Shown here piece after piece: positions 62,701 through 64,000 of a stretch of DNA of 64,000 bases. The DNA comes from Symsagittifera roscoffensis (lineage: Eukaryota; Xenacoelomorpha; Acoela; Convolutidae). A model generated the notes under the pieces. The model saw only the letters and a program-made list of their open reading frames with translations, did no database searches and had not been told where the DNA came from. The stretch lies in the NCBI RefSeq assembly GCF_963678635.1, contig NC_087063.1, positions 82,567,574-82,631,573 on the forward strand. The letters run 5' to 3'. The translations under genes and the position numbers were made by a program. How positions within the stretch are numbered: the first letter of the stretch is position 1; the number at the start of each line of letters is the position of its first letter.

Positions 62701-64000
62701 TTACGTCACCAGGTGTTTCGTCATCAGTTTGTGAGTGAGAAGCAATCGCACTATAGCTACCACGCGCACTGCTTTTAGTTTGAATTTTGATTTGAGAGGT
62801 GAATTTTGAGAGGCTTTGTTGTTGCTGTTGTTGTTGATGGACAATGTGGGGTAAGTAATGCTCAACATATGGGGATGCATTTATACCTTCATGTATGGGC
62901 AAAAACACCTCCACATTTTCATACATGTTCGGGTCTGCGGGCCCTAAGGCGCCCGTTGAGAGGCTAGTTGCACGCATTAGAGCGGCACTTGTGCACGAAG
63001 ACATTCGGAAATCAGTCTCGTCGACTAAGTTGTCAGACGACAAGCTTTTTTCTATAAATTCACAAACACGCAAACCTTCACTTGAAAAAAAAAACATTTC
63101 TCAATAAAAGAAAAATTGCTTAAACAAATAATTAAAATTCATCAGTAACTTTAAGAAAGGTTAAAAGAAATCAAGCACTGTTTTCAAGTTTAAAATTTGG
63201 CAAAAAAGCTCAATGAAGTAGCAAACGTTCTACATAGAGGCGAAGTTCCACTTCGCAAACACAAGGAAAAGTAAAGAGAAACTTGCATCGTCTAGGAATG
63301 AAAATGTTTTAAAAACTTTCAATGTTTTTTTTTCAAATAAAACCTTGTGTAACACAGAGGCGAAACTTTTTCATAATTATTAGTATCTTGATCCTTTGGT
63401 TTTTTTTTGGTTTTTCAGGGTCTCGCCTCGATGAGCCTCAGGGCTCGTGCGCGATCCTTGTGAGTTAAATACTGCATACGTATATTCTCTCACTAAATAA
63501 TTCAAATTCAAATTCATATTTCTTTTAATGCATATGTACCTTGTATATGGCAGAATGCAGAAGTGGTGACGGTGCCTGCCCCGTTGGATGCCTCCACGCA
63601 GTACTGCCCCCCATCCCCCTCCTTCATTCCGCCGGAGGGGGAGATCCTCACTCTCAAAGTATCCTGGCCATCGTCAATAAGCTATAAAAAAAACAGAAAA
63701 AATACTTAAAAAACTAATAAAGGGAAGAAAATAGTATTCAATTAGAGAGAGTTATATTAATTACTTTTTATTTTTGTTGTCTAAGAGGTTTTGTGGAAAT
63801 ATGAATCTCAAACAATTCAACGTAATAATTGAAAATAAACAAGTGTAGTCCAAAACAAATAATGGAGACTTGGAATTTCCCAGAAAAATTAGGTAAAGCA
63901 GGCCGTTATAACAAGCACATTTACATACAAATGTTTAAAAAAAACTTGAAAATTTCAGTAGCTATTTACAATTAACGGCCTTGTAGGCATTTGTTGAAAC
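17476..64000 (-). CDS. Giant muscle-type Ig protein, kettin/Sallimus/titin-like (3' part, spliced, runs off right edge)
   Basis: I joined 36 exons by splice sites and reading phase, x1 (63540) to x36 (17476). They give about 16 I-set Ig domains; the first is partial because the gene continues past 64000. Each domain shows the family pattern of a Trp in W-F-K-D-G and a late D-x-G-x-Y-x-C motif, for example DSGVYTCRATNKVG. There is no signal peptide, transmembrane helix, fibronectin-III or kinase domain in view, which suggests a cytosolic sarcomeric scaffold. The last repeats carry AGDPTMVVEWFKDGRPL and a PRDSGVYTCRATN motif, typical of kettin repeats that bind actin near the Z-disc. Short linkers rich in P, K, D and W separate the last domains. 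Alternatives are a zormin- or palladin-like protein; binding partners are inferred. Confidence 0.85.
18280..18479. other. Assembly gap (200 N)
   Basis: Exactly 200 unknown bases, which looks like a placeholder length. It lies in the intron between x35 and x36, where a small coding exon is expected. Confidence 0.98.
18480..18515 (+). mobile_element. 3' end of SINE-like family C next to the gap
   Basis: GGTCCTTTCCCTCGTGGATA matches CTGGTCCTTTTCCTCGTGGA at the end of 57430-57675. The rest of this copy would lie in the N gap, which may be why assembly failed here. Confidence 0.5.
18771..18978 (-). CDS. Ig gene exon x35: duplicate of x30, kettin-type Ig N-half
   Basis: 208 nt, the same length and phases as x30. 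Codes PVWAKKDEWNEDELFKPSKP, then HIAPKFKKALQDITNLVEGK and TYMECTVFPAGDPTM, ending ATG|GTAAGT in phase 0. In x30 the domain continues directly with VVEWFKDG in the next exon. Here the next visible exon (x36) starts later in the fold, so a small exon is missing. Confidence 0.92.
19425..19640 (+). mobile_element. Degenerate copy of SINE-like family C
   Basis: The block CCAATGATCCTGGCTCGTTT and following spacing match 57430-57675 (CACCATGATCCGTGCTCGTT). Strongly diverged. Confidence 0.4.
19683..19760 (-). CDS. Ig gene exon x34: WAKKDEW linker cassette
   Basis: Codes APAYEAPPSWAKKDEWDDNK, then VLIPKK. It enters and leaves in phase 2 (78 nt) and is symmetrical like x33, hence a candidate alternatively spliced cassette. 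Acceptor TTTAG, donor AAAAA|GTAAGC. Confidence 0.88.
20142..20237 (-). CDS. Ig gene exon x33: WAKK linker cassette
   Basis: Codes PPATNNSPLPSWAKKNKNGP, then DWSDEDSLIPKR. It enters and leaves in phase 2 (96 nt), so it can be skipped without changing frame. Donor AAAAG|GTTAGT. Confidence 0.88.
20930..21014 (-). CDS. Ig gene exon x32: linker
   Basis: Codes TESLIKEPQLPEDMRAGYEE and LEQNRANK, an acidic linker. In kettin, linkers between Ig repeats are also short and charged. Donor ACAA|GTGAGT, phase 2. Confidence 0.88.
21266..21449 (-). CDS. Ig gene exon x31: kettin-type Ig C-half
   Basis: Codes VVEWFKDGRPLLHKTRLRPI, FEFGFCVLEFDHLNPRDSG and VYTCRATNKVGMAENSCRVA. The F-D/E-F-G-x-x-x-L-x-F spacing and R-A-T-N motif are kettin-like. 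Donor AGAG|GTCAGT. Confidence 0.93.
21894..22101 (-). CDS. Ig gene exon x30: WA-KDEW linker and kettin-type Ig N-half
   Basis: 208 nt. Codes a Pro-rich start, PPSWARKDEWDEDEIFEASK, then PHLPPKFKKLLQDIS and VEGDKTYMECTVFPAGDPTM. The donor ATG|GTAAGG is in phase 0. Its length, phases and sequence match x35 closely, so the two are a duplicated exon. Confidence 0.93.
22372..22423 (-). CDS. Ig gene exon x29: short PK-rich linker
   Basis: 52 nt coding MPQKQEKPTPVKIAIPKR. Acceptor GCTTCAG, donor AAAAG|GTATTT. It ends in the IPK-R pattern shared by x33 and x34, so these small exons form one linker class resembling PEVK-type exons. Confidence 0.8.
22708..22882 (-). CDS. Ig gene exon x28: Ig C-half
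   Basis: Codes DPYNDYEPQERPVVEKVAPG, then IYDVTFPGGVNKEDNGWYNC and LAKNPAGTDGFSCKLNIK. Acceptor AACCAG, donor AAAA|GTGAGC, phase 1. Confidence 0.92.
23159..23304 (-). CDS. Ig gene exon x27: Ig N-half
   Basis: Codes KSIEEPPKITQKPPSNIPAR, EGEPITLRVRVTGNPEPELA and FVKDGLKK. Acceptor AAATAG, donor AAG|GTAAAC in phase 0. Confidence 0.92.
23416..23791. repeat. Foldback (long inverted repeat) element
   Basis: Two arms of about 150 bp are inverted copies around a spacer of about 70 bp. The outer ends include AGTTAATTTAAGATATTGG and its complement CCAATATCTTAAATTAACT. The inner arms share AGACGTCT blocks. About 30 bases after the right end, TTTCAATATCTTAAAG partly repeats the terminus. Confidence 0.8.
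24866..25201. mobile_element. AT-rich MITE with terminal inverted repeats and a TTATTATGATTATTA-like core
   Basis: The left end (ACACTTGCTATCGCAAATGT) and right end (GTATCCTTGCGATAAGTAAG) are inverted repeats around a low-complexity ATT/ATG-rich core. A third end lies at 26834. Confidence 0.6.
26834..26915. mobile_element. Fragment of the AT-rich MITE family
   Basis: AGTGCCCAGTTGCAATACCC followed by TTGCTTATCGCAAGGATAAT matches the termini of 24866-25201. No matching far end was found. Confidence 0.55.
26924..27105 (-). CDS. Ig gene exon x26: Ig C-half
   Basis: Codes WFHNGEEVPANDPDRSIVVR, then SLVFPAVQAADGGPYECVAT and NKGGEARFVVRLIVD. Acceptor AATCTAG, donor GACG|GTTGGT in phase 1. A small MITE fragment (from 26834) abuts the exon on its 3' side. 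Confidence 0.9.
27540..27696 (-). mobile_element. tRNA-derived SINE-like repeat, family A, copy 1
   Basis: The head resembles a tRNA-Leu: GCGGCCGTGGCCGAGTGGGT, a D-arm, a degenerate anticodon arm and the B-box GGGTTCGAATCCC. Stem mismatches argue against a working tRNA. After the head comes TCACGGTCGGAGGGTCCCA, shared with 59515-59712. Lies in the intron just 3' of x25. Confidence 0.7.
27714..27878 (-). CDS. Ig gene exon x25: linker and Ig N-half
   Basis: Codes LEDRNKKLDPPVKAGVYEKH, then LAPIFITKPQDLFVKEGKTA and CKVTGRPMPTLR. Acceptor TTTGTCAG, donor CTACG|GTAAGA. Confidence 0.92.
28137..28390 (-). CDS. Ig gene exon x24: Ig C-half and linker
   Basis: Codes FNWFHNGRPLYPSQRVALSR, YPEDAGYYTVLAWNARGRTA and a linker (DKSGQVDEVDPAKMQAFK). 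Acceptor TTTTCAG, donor AAGAT|GTAAGA in phase 2. Confidence 0.9.
28643..28881 (-). CDS. Ig gene exon x23: linker and Ig N-half, with a frameshift
   Basis: Acceptor TTTTCAG, donor CCTAGG|GTAAGA. The 5' frame reads FNPKAFEERLMNEIEFRDDK and on to AVNAGG. The 3' frame reads LDDNEVPEEEMIAPQFAQKP to GYPAPR, an Ig N-half. Both neighbours demand phase 0, but the exon is 239 nt (not a multiple of 3), so the two parts are in different frames. The shift lies near 28770-28805. A one-base loss or two-base gain in the assembly would explain it; a true mutation cannot be excluded. Confidence 0.8.
29371..29679 (-). CDS. Ig gene exon x22: Gly/His/Pro-rich linker with an internal repeat
   Basis: Codes DVYIPKYEQNLAKNVNMRMG, a Gly-rich stretch and two copies of GGGHHLGDHPPQP. 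Then follow DRFIITFDTWSHKNEMPNG and APKPPGYD. Donor GAC|GTAATC, phase 0. The acceptor (GCGATAAG) lacks a pyrimidine tract and is the weakest in this part. There is no Ig domain; it looks like a flexible spacer. Confidence 0.75.
29534..29617 (-). repeat. 42-bp in-frame tandem duplication inside exon x22
   Basis: Two nearly identical 42-bp units (offset 42 bases, 14 codons), each coding GGGHHLGDHPPQP. The frame is kept, and the near-identity points to a recent duplication. Confidence 0.85.
30376..30447 (-). tRNA. tRNA-Cys (GCA)
   Basis: A complete 72-nt cloverleaf. It begins GGGGATATAGCTCAGTGG and has the anticodon loop CTGCAGA (anticodon GCA), the T-loop GGTTCGAACC and a closed acceptor stem (GGGGATA with TGTCCCC). 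It closely resembles animal tRNA-Cys. It sits in the Ig-gene intron between x21 and x22, on the same strand, with no intron of its own and no encoded CCA. Confidence 0.95.
30537..30694 (-). CDS. Ig gene exon x21: charged linker
   Basis: Codes QASTDAPLLDDESFKKFVSE, DQKRQFVGELSSKVRARSP and AVFKQSIKGDQKK. It is a charged, probably helical linker with no Ig signature. Acceptor TTTCAAG. The donor AAG|GTTCAA is suboptimal, but the other nearby GT would create a stop at the junction. Confidence 0.75.
31264..31373 (-). CDS. Ig gene exon x20: Ig C-half
   Basis: Codes YQVQNEMHSGHCSLSISFIL and PDEDSGVYTCVAVNVKG. It joins x19 across a 3.3-kb intron that carries the LTR element. Acceptor ATGATAG, donor AAAG|GTCAGT. 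Confidence 0.9.
31553..31962 (-). repeat. 3' LTR of the element
   Basis: 410 bp, identical base for base by eye to 33683-34092. It is preceded on the - strand by the purine tract CGGATGGG. Confidence 0.93.
33683..34092 (-). repeat. 5' LTR of the element
   Basis: 410 bp, identical to the other LTR. On the - strand it is followed by TC and then the primer-site-like TGGTTCAGAC. Confidence 0.93.
34648..34843 (-). CDS. Ig gene exon x19: linker and Ig N-half
   Basis: Codes VVIETEPRSHEGASPDATAP, then EFVRKLTPQRLVEGGHAMFL and DIQWLKNGQPIQSGYR. Acceptor TTTTCAG, donor ACAG|GTGAGA in phase 2. Confidence 0.92.
34866..35430 (-). repeat. Dispersed repeat family R1, inverted copy
   Basis: Begins AGATAGACGGTTACTGTGCA, with CTGCGTGGTGTGATAAAAAG and GATGATTATTTGTGG in the same order as 15716-16410. 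Confidence 0.7.
35615..35998 (+). repeat. Dispersed repeat family R5, copy 1
   Basis: Similar over its length to 52187-52553: CTAATTCAGTCACACT, AACAGAAACATAGTC, TTATTCCGCTGAGATG, TCGATAGTTGA and TTGCCTTCCTT in order. Confidence 0.8.
35985..36710 (+). repeat. Dispersed repeat family R4, copy 1
   Basis: Shares with 45970-46486: GTGACGCACGCC, ATCCGACCCTGCCCAGG, GCTGTACTTAATAGCTGG, ATATTTGCGACTTAG and ACAAGCTTTGCTT. It runs to within a few bases of exon x18. Confidence 0.75.
36722..36840 (-). CDS. Ig gene exon x18: Ig C-terminal part
   Basis: Codes CFISECFPEDSGIWTCTFNH and PSGRPEDAVSTSTNLTCRE. The E-D-S-G-x-W-T-C motif closes the domain of x16-x17. Acceptor TGTGCAG, donor GAAG|GTAGAT. Confidence 0.88.
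37196..37356 (-). CDS. Ig gene exon x17: Ig middle part
   Basis: Codes YLEAVTVHEGNPAALQCELS, DQLVVSWSKDGVCVDKD and FSFSNNVAR. Acceptor TTTCCAG, donor AAG|GTAATA in phase 2. This domain is split over three exons (x16-x18). The frame is masked on this strand by stops in the flanking intron. Confidence 0.88.
37690..38340 (+). repeat. Repeat with R4-like ends and a tRNA-like A-box
   Basis: The left end GCGGCGAAGTTTCGCTTCGC and right end CATTTGCGACTAAGG match R4-type ends (compare 58140-58510). Inside, - strand GTGGCTCAGTGGTTAGTGC near 37885-37905 resembles a tRNA A-box. The rest of the 2.5-kb intron between x16 and x17 shows no exon. Confidence 0.5.
39130..39400 (+). repeat. Dispersed repeat family R1, partial copy
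   Basis: GATATATCATATTAAT and TTTTTGGTCTAATTTTGAGC blocks in R1 order. Confidence 0.5.
39842..40062 (-). CDS. Ig gene exon x16: Ig C-half and start of next domain
   Basis: Codes RDQWFSLYLPETFPEDEGTY and SIVAENVAGRDSDSAVV, then a linker and the first strand of the next domain (EEEAPIVLNLKTALNSQPQK). Donor AAAG|GTACGC, phase 0. A longer ORF in another frame at the same place is a shadow. Confidence 0.88.
42024..42209 (-). CDS. Ig gene exon x15: Ig N-half
   Basis: Codes APLIRKKLSGKTVKSGQPLK through VPLPKVTWYKQEKNKNKKER to FQINQ. Acceptor TTTAG, donor C|GTAAGA in phase 1. Confidence 0.9.
42487..42645 (-). mobile_element. tRNA-derived SINE-like repeat, family B, copy 1
   Basis: On the - strand it starts GTTGTGGCGCATCGGTAGTG, has a B-box-like AGATCAAATCGCA, then CTCTTGTAAGATAGCCATAG and TTAAGTAATTAATCTT, and ends CTGTGGCTGGTTAAAT. 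It matches 52806-52938 throughout. Confidence 0.75.
42736..43032 (-). CDS. Ig gene exon x14: complete Ig domain
   Basis: Contains GPPKFVKQLNDLRVDENQEM, CEVSWLKDNRPLDPKRDG and VTDSGIYSLRAQSKTNKK. Donor AGAG|GTATCT, phase 1, fits x15. Confidence 0.92.
44058..44787. mobile_element. Tc1/mariner-like foldback MITE
   Basis: 730 bp made of two inverted arms of over 300 bp around a short centre. The termini are CAGTGCTGATTTAAATTAA and its complement. The element is flanked by TA on both sides (44056-44057 and 44788-44789). CAGT ends with TA duplications are the Tc1/mariner hallmark. No transposase frame is present. Confidence 0.88.
45970..46486 (+). repeat. Dispersed repeat family R4, copy 2
   Basis: Shares ordered blocks with 35985-36710. 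It begins GAGGTGAAGTTGGACTTCGC and ends CAAGCTTTGCTTGTG. Confidence 0.75.
48438..48529 (-). CDS. Candidate Ig gene exon x13: linker
   Basis: A pyrimidine-rich acceptor (CTACCAG) joins x12 in frame and gives YFFFKRGRQIPRPLHDVIEC, then QLTSKKQDKS. It is GC-rich, unlike the intron around it. The donor TCA|GTGAGG leaves in phase 0, but x14 needs phase 1. Either an exon between 43033 and 48437 was missed, another donor is used, or this is not an exon. No domain is recognised. Confidence 0.45.
48912..49235 (-). CDS. Ig gene exon x12: complete Ig domain
   Basis: Contains HAPQFASSLENVTVYVDDRV, GYPLPSVFWTKDSQPLKV and LEDEGLYVCHAQNEGGHAES. Acceptor GCTGCAG, donor TATG|GTAAGA, phase 1. Confidence 0.92.
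49330..49946 (+). repeat. Dispersed repeat family R1, near full copy
   Basis: The best-preserved R1 copy. It runs from AATCATTGGATGAGG through TTTTTAGTCTAGTTTCGAGC and TTCGTTCAGATCCTTTTATT to ACAACCGGCTATCCTTGT. Confidence 0.75.
50190..50960. repeat. Dispersed repeat family R2, long copy
   Basis: Same orientation and order as 10470-11400: TCCGTCACTTTCTTT, CAGACGTTCGTCTTATC, CTGCATGAGA and TATGAGACCATGTCATTGC. Confidence 0.75.
51041..51991. repeat. Tandem array, 327-bp unit, about 2.9 copies
   Basis: AATCACCACTCAAAGGGCTT begins units at 51041, 51369 and 51695 (spacings 328 and 326). Each unit ends with CACACCCCCTGAAGGCCCCC and GAAGGGTGTGTTTCTTC. Copies 2 and 3 are nearly identical; copy 1 is more diverged. 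Confidence 0.95.
52187..52553 (+). repeat. Dispersed repeat family R5, copy 2
   Basis: Matches 35615-35998. Followed at 52555-52600 by an R1-like end (GGAACATTCTGTGCTTGTTG and a TTATCCTTG). Confidence 0.8.
52630..52783 (-). CDS. Ig gene exon x11: Ig C-half
   Basis: Codes IYREDREYSLVIVNVEERDG and GEYCAVATNPSTGHSTTSS. Acceptor TTTCAG, donor AATG|GTGAGT, phase 1. Confidence 0.9.
52806..52938 (-). mobile_element. tRNA-derived SINE-like repeat, family B, copy 2
   Basis: Same start (GTTGTGGCGCATCGGTAGTG) and end (CTCTGGCTGGTTAACTT) as copy 1 at 42487-42645, with a slightly shorter head region. Confidence 0.75.
53473..53687 (-). CDS. Ig gene exon x10: linker and Ig N-half, GC donor
   Basis: Codes a basic/proline linker (RKRSIPPPKIIQSFSSGTES), then VGEELRLKVILDDSDYSD and VRWFKGNQLITQDHRTK. 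The frame leaves at ACTAAG|GCATGC, a GC donor in phase 0. Joined to x11 it reads HRTKIYREDREYSLVI, as expected inside an Ig fold. Confidence 0.82.
54070..54375 (-). CDS. Ig gene exon x9: complete Ig domain
   Basis: One exon holds a full domain: REPSFLKHLNPISLSEGAQL, LDIFWFKDHTQVNPDD, and DGGLYSCVAESDSGKAT. Acceptor TTTCAG, donor ATCG|GTAAAG. Single-exon domains recur at x12 and x14. Confidence 0.92.
54697..54833 (-). CDS. Ig gene exon x8: Ig C-half
   Basis: Codes ITERRIGVNYYLVINDVGPQ and DAGIYSCTAENSVGKAVSTA, with the classic D-A-G-I-Y-S-C motif. Donor GACG|GTGAGT, phase 1. Confidence 0.9.
55402..55555 (-). CDS. Ig gene exon x7: Ig N-half, GC donor
   Basis: Codes SEAPTFEKKLEGHVIKQNEP to SPQVVWSLNGVVVQIDGHR. 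The only donor that keeps the frame and Ig layout is CACAG|GCAGGC, a GC 5' splice site. It joins x8 in phase 2 to read DGHRITERRIGVNYYLVI. Confidence 0.85.
55963..56066 (-). CDS. Ig gene exon x6: Ig C-half
   Basis: A C-rich acceptor (CCCCCCAG) and donor CAG|GTGAGA. Codes CSIKSVTPEHGGKIAVVAEN and ERGKATSSAEIIIA, closing the domain begun in x5. Confidence 0.88.
56337..56760. mobile_element. hAT-like MITE, opposite orientation
   Basis: Starts CAGGGGCGGTTTCAGAGG and ends TTAGATCCGCCCC. The inside matches 60340-60751 read backwards (GCCGACCCAAAGGGTCCC, GGCGCCAATATATACTAAC, GCGCGCGCCAAAAAAACGCG). No clear target duplication. Confidence 0.8.
56940..57120 (-). CDS. Ig gene exon x5: Ig N-half
   Basis: Acceptor GTTATAG. 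Codes SNAPIFTERLATQEVELGKP through YPEPKVTWLLNDEPFKP to YQEGPRYR. Donor AG|GTAAAT in phase 2 joins x6. Confidence 0.9.
57430..57675 (+). mobile_element. tRNA-derived SINE-like repeat, family C
   Basis: A tRNA-like head with A-box-like TGACGTGGTTGAGTATCCG and B-box-like ATGTTCGAGGCCC, then a body ending CTGGTCCTTTTCCTCGTGGA. Related sequence at 18480-18515 and, degenerate, at 19425-19640. Confidence 0.55.
58140..58510 (+). repeat. R4-like repeat, short copy
   Basis: The left end GGGGAAGCTGCGCTTTGCAA and right end ATATTTGCGACTTAGGTTAG match R4-type ends. Confidence 0.5.
58617..58978. mobile_element. hAT-like MITE nested in another repeat
   Basis: Starts CAGTGGCGGATTTAGGG and ends CCACCCCAG, with inside landmarks of the family (CCTGCCAACCCAAATAATCC, TATATACTAATTTTGATGG). 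Flanks AAAACAAC and AAAACTAA look like a decayed 8-bp target duplication. Confidence 0.75.
59073..59270 (-). CDS. Ig gene exon x4: Ig C-half
   Basis: Codes FPDPKVRWMKDDQPVDPKRC and then KDEGEYSIVAENGAGRAQ, the rest of the domain begun in x3. The Cys in the usual Y-x-C position is replaced (EYSIVAEN), which is common in I-set muscle repeats. Donor GACT|GTGAGT, phase 1. Confidence 0.9.
59515..59712 (-). mobile_element. tRNA-derived SINE-like repeat, family A, copy 2
   Basis: On the - strand: a tRNA-like head with CTCTCTACACGAGGAT and the B-box CGTTCGAATCCC, then TCACGGTTGGAGGGGTCCCA and a longer body ending near CTGAGCAGGACTGGGGGC. Confidence 0.65.
59769..59932 (-). CDS. Ig gene exon x3: linker and Ig N-half
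   Basis: Acceptor GCTGTAG, donor AAAG|GTAAGA. Codes a Ser/Thr linker, then EAPAFISELLQPPVVRVGQD and TLEIIVKG, the first strands of an Ig domain completed by x4. Confidence 0.85.
60103..60331. mobile_element. Truncated hAT-like MITE fragment
   Basis: GGGGCCGTATCTAGGATTTT resembles the left end of 60340-60751, and GCGCGCCACTCC lies before the next element. Diverged, with no right end. Confidence 0.45.
60340..60751. mobile_element. hAT-like MITE with perfect 8-bp target duplication
   Basis: 412 bp from CAGGGGCGGATCTAGGATTT to CCTAAATCCGCCCCTG, flanked on both sides by ATTGGCAC (60332-60339 and 60752-60759). Ends starting CAGGGG with an 8-bp duplication are typical of hAT elements. No transposase frame. 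Confidence 0.92.
61194..61215 (-). CDS. Ig gene microexon x2 (22 nt)
   Basis: The acceptor TTGCAG and donor GGAAG|GTAAGA frame 22 bases. They join x1 (phase 1) to x3 (phase 2) in frame and add VGNNKIGS. Both splice sites are good and the phase fit is exact, but so short an exon needs RNA support. Confidence 0.6.
61797..61802 (-). terminator. Poly(A) signal after the large terminal exon
   Basis: AATAAA on the - strand, about 120 bases after the TAA that closes the exon at 61922. The close spacing supports the view that this exon ends a transcript. Confidence 0.5.
61922..63051 (-). CDS. Large Ser/Gln-rich terminal exon: alternative 3' end of the Ig gene, or a separate nested gene
   Basis: An open frame of about 375 codons ends in TAA, with AATAAA about 120 bases on (61797-61802). 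The acceptor at 63052-63053 (TTATAG) would join x1 in phase. A stronger pyrimidine-rich acceptor 36 bases upstream (near 63088) would be in phase 2 and would need another upstream exon. The sequence is rich in Ser, Asn and Lys, with a seven-Gln run (HQQQQQQQSLSK), and ends SVRSIIEKLNVHNF. There is no Ig domain and I recognise no family. If spliced from x1 it would make a short isoform, as the novex-3 exon does in vertebrate titin. The parallel is inferred. Confidence 0.6.
63540..63681 (-). CDS. Ig gene exon x1: C-terminal half of an Ig domain
   Basis: Acceptor TTATAG, donor CAAG|GTACAT. Codes LIDDGQDTLRVRISPSGGMK and GGQYCVEASNGAGTVTTSAF, the back half of an I-set domain. Its front half must lie beyond the right edge. 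It leaves in phase 1, which fits both x2 and the possible alternative exon at 61922-63051. Confidence 0.85.

Noticed and set aside
61194-63051. Treating the large exon at 61922 as a constitutive part of the Ig gene
   Set aside because: It ends in a stop codon, and x1 to x2 to x3 joins in perfect phase without it.
1-64000. CRISPR arrays, operons, phage or bacterial defence systems
   Set aside because: No regularly spaced short repeats with unique spacers, no contiguous prokaryotic-style genes; gene structure is spliced throughout.

Overview
The window looks like nuclear DNA from an invertebrate animal. It is AT-rich, every coding stretch is a short exon in a long AT-rich intron, and the introns are full of dispersed repeats. 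No bacterial, phage or CRISPR feature was seen. The larger gene is a giant muscle-type immunoglobulin (Ig) protein whose last repeats resemble the kettin/Sallimus (titin-like) pattern best known from protostomes. That suggests a protostome, but the species cannot be named from this sequence.

Left part (430 to 9859, + strand): one spliced gene for a plasma-membrane Na+/H+ exchanger of the SLC9A/NHE family, eight exons and about 794 residues as modelled. A signal peptide and a very histidine-rich segment appear to precede the exchanger domain. The link between the His-rich exon 3 and exon 4 is the weakest part of the model. From 9860 to about 17475 lies a gene-poor, repeat-rich intergenic region between two tail-to-tail genes.

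Right part (17476 to beyond 64000, - strand): the 3' portion of the giant Ig gene. I traced 36 exons (about 6.3 kb of coding sequence, roughly 2,100 residues) by matching splice sites and reading phase. They encode about 16 I-set Ig domains with short charged or proline-rich linkers, and the stop codon is at 17476. No kinase or fibronectin-III domain is visible. Breaks in the model are a 200-N gap that probably hides one small exon, a frameshift inside exon x23, and a phase mismatch after candidate exon x13. A 1.1-kb Ser/Gln-rich open exon with its own stop and poly(A) signal (61922 to 63051) may be an alternative 3' end or a separate nested gene.

Intron contents: an LTR element with two identical 410-bp LTRs and a 4-bp target duplication; hAT-like MITEs, one with a perfect 8-bp target duplication and one nested in another repeat; a mariner-like foldback element; an intact tRNA-Cys gene; three tRNA-derived SINE-like families; a 327-bp tandem array; and several older dispersed families. 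At least four introns use GC rather than GT at the 5' splice site. No unknown defence or metabolic system was found. The most unusual features are the His-rich exchanger N-terminus, the raised GC-AG intron use, the possible alternative terminal exon and the very young LTR insertion.
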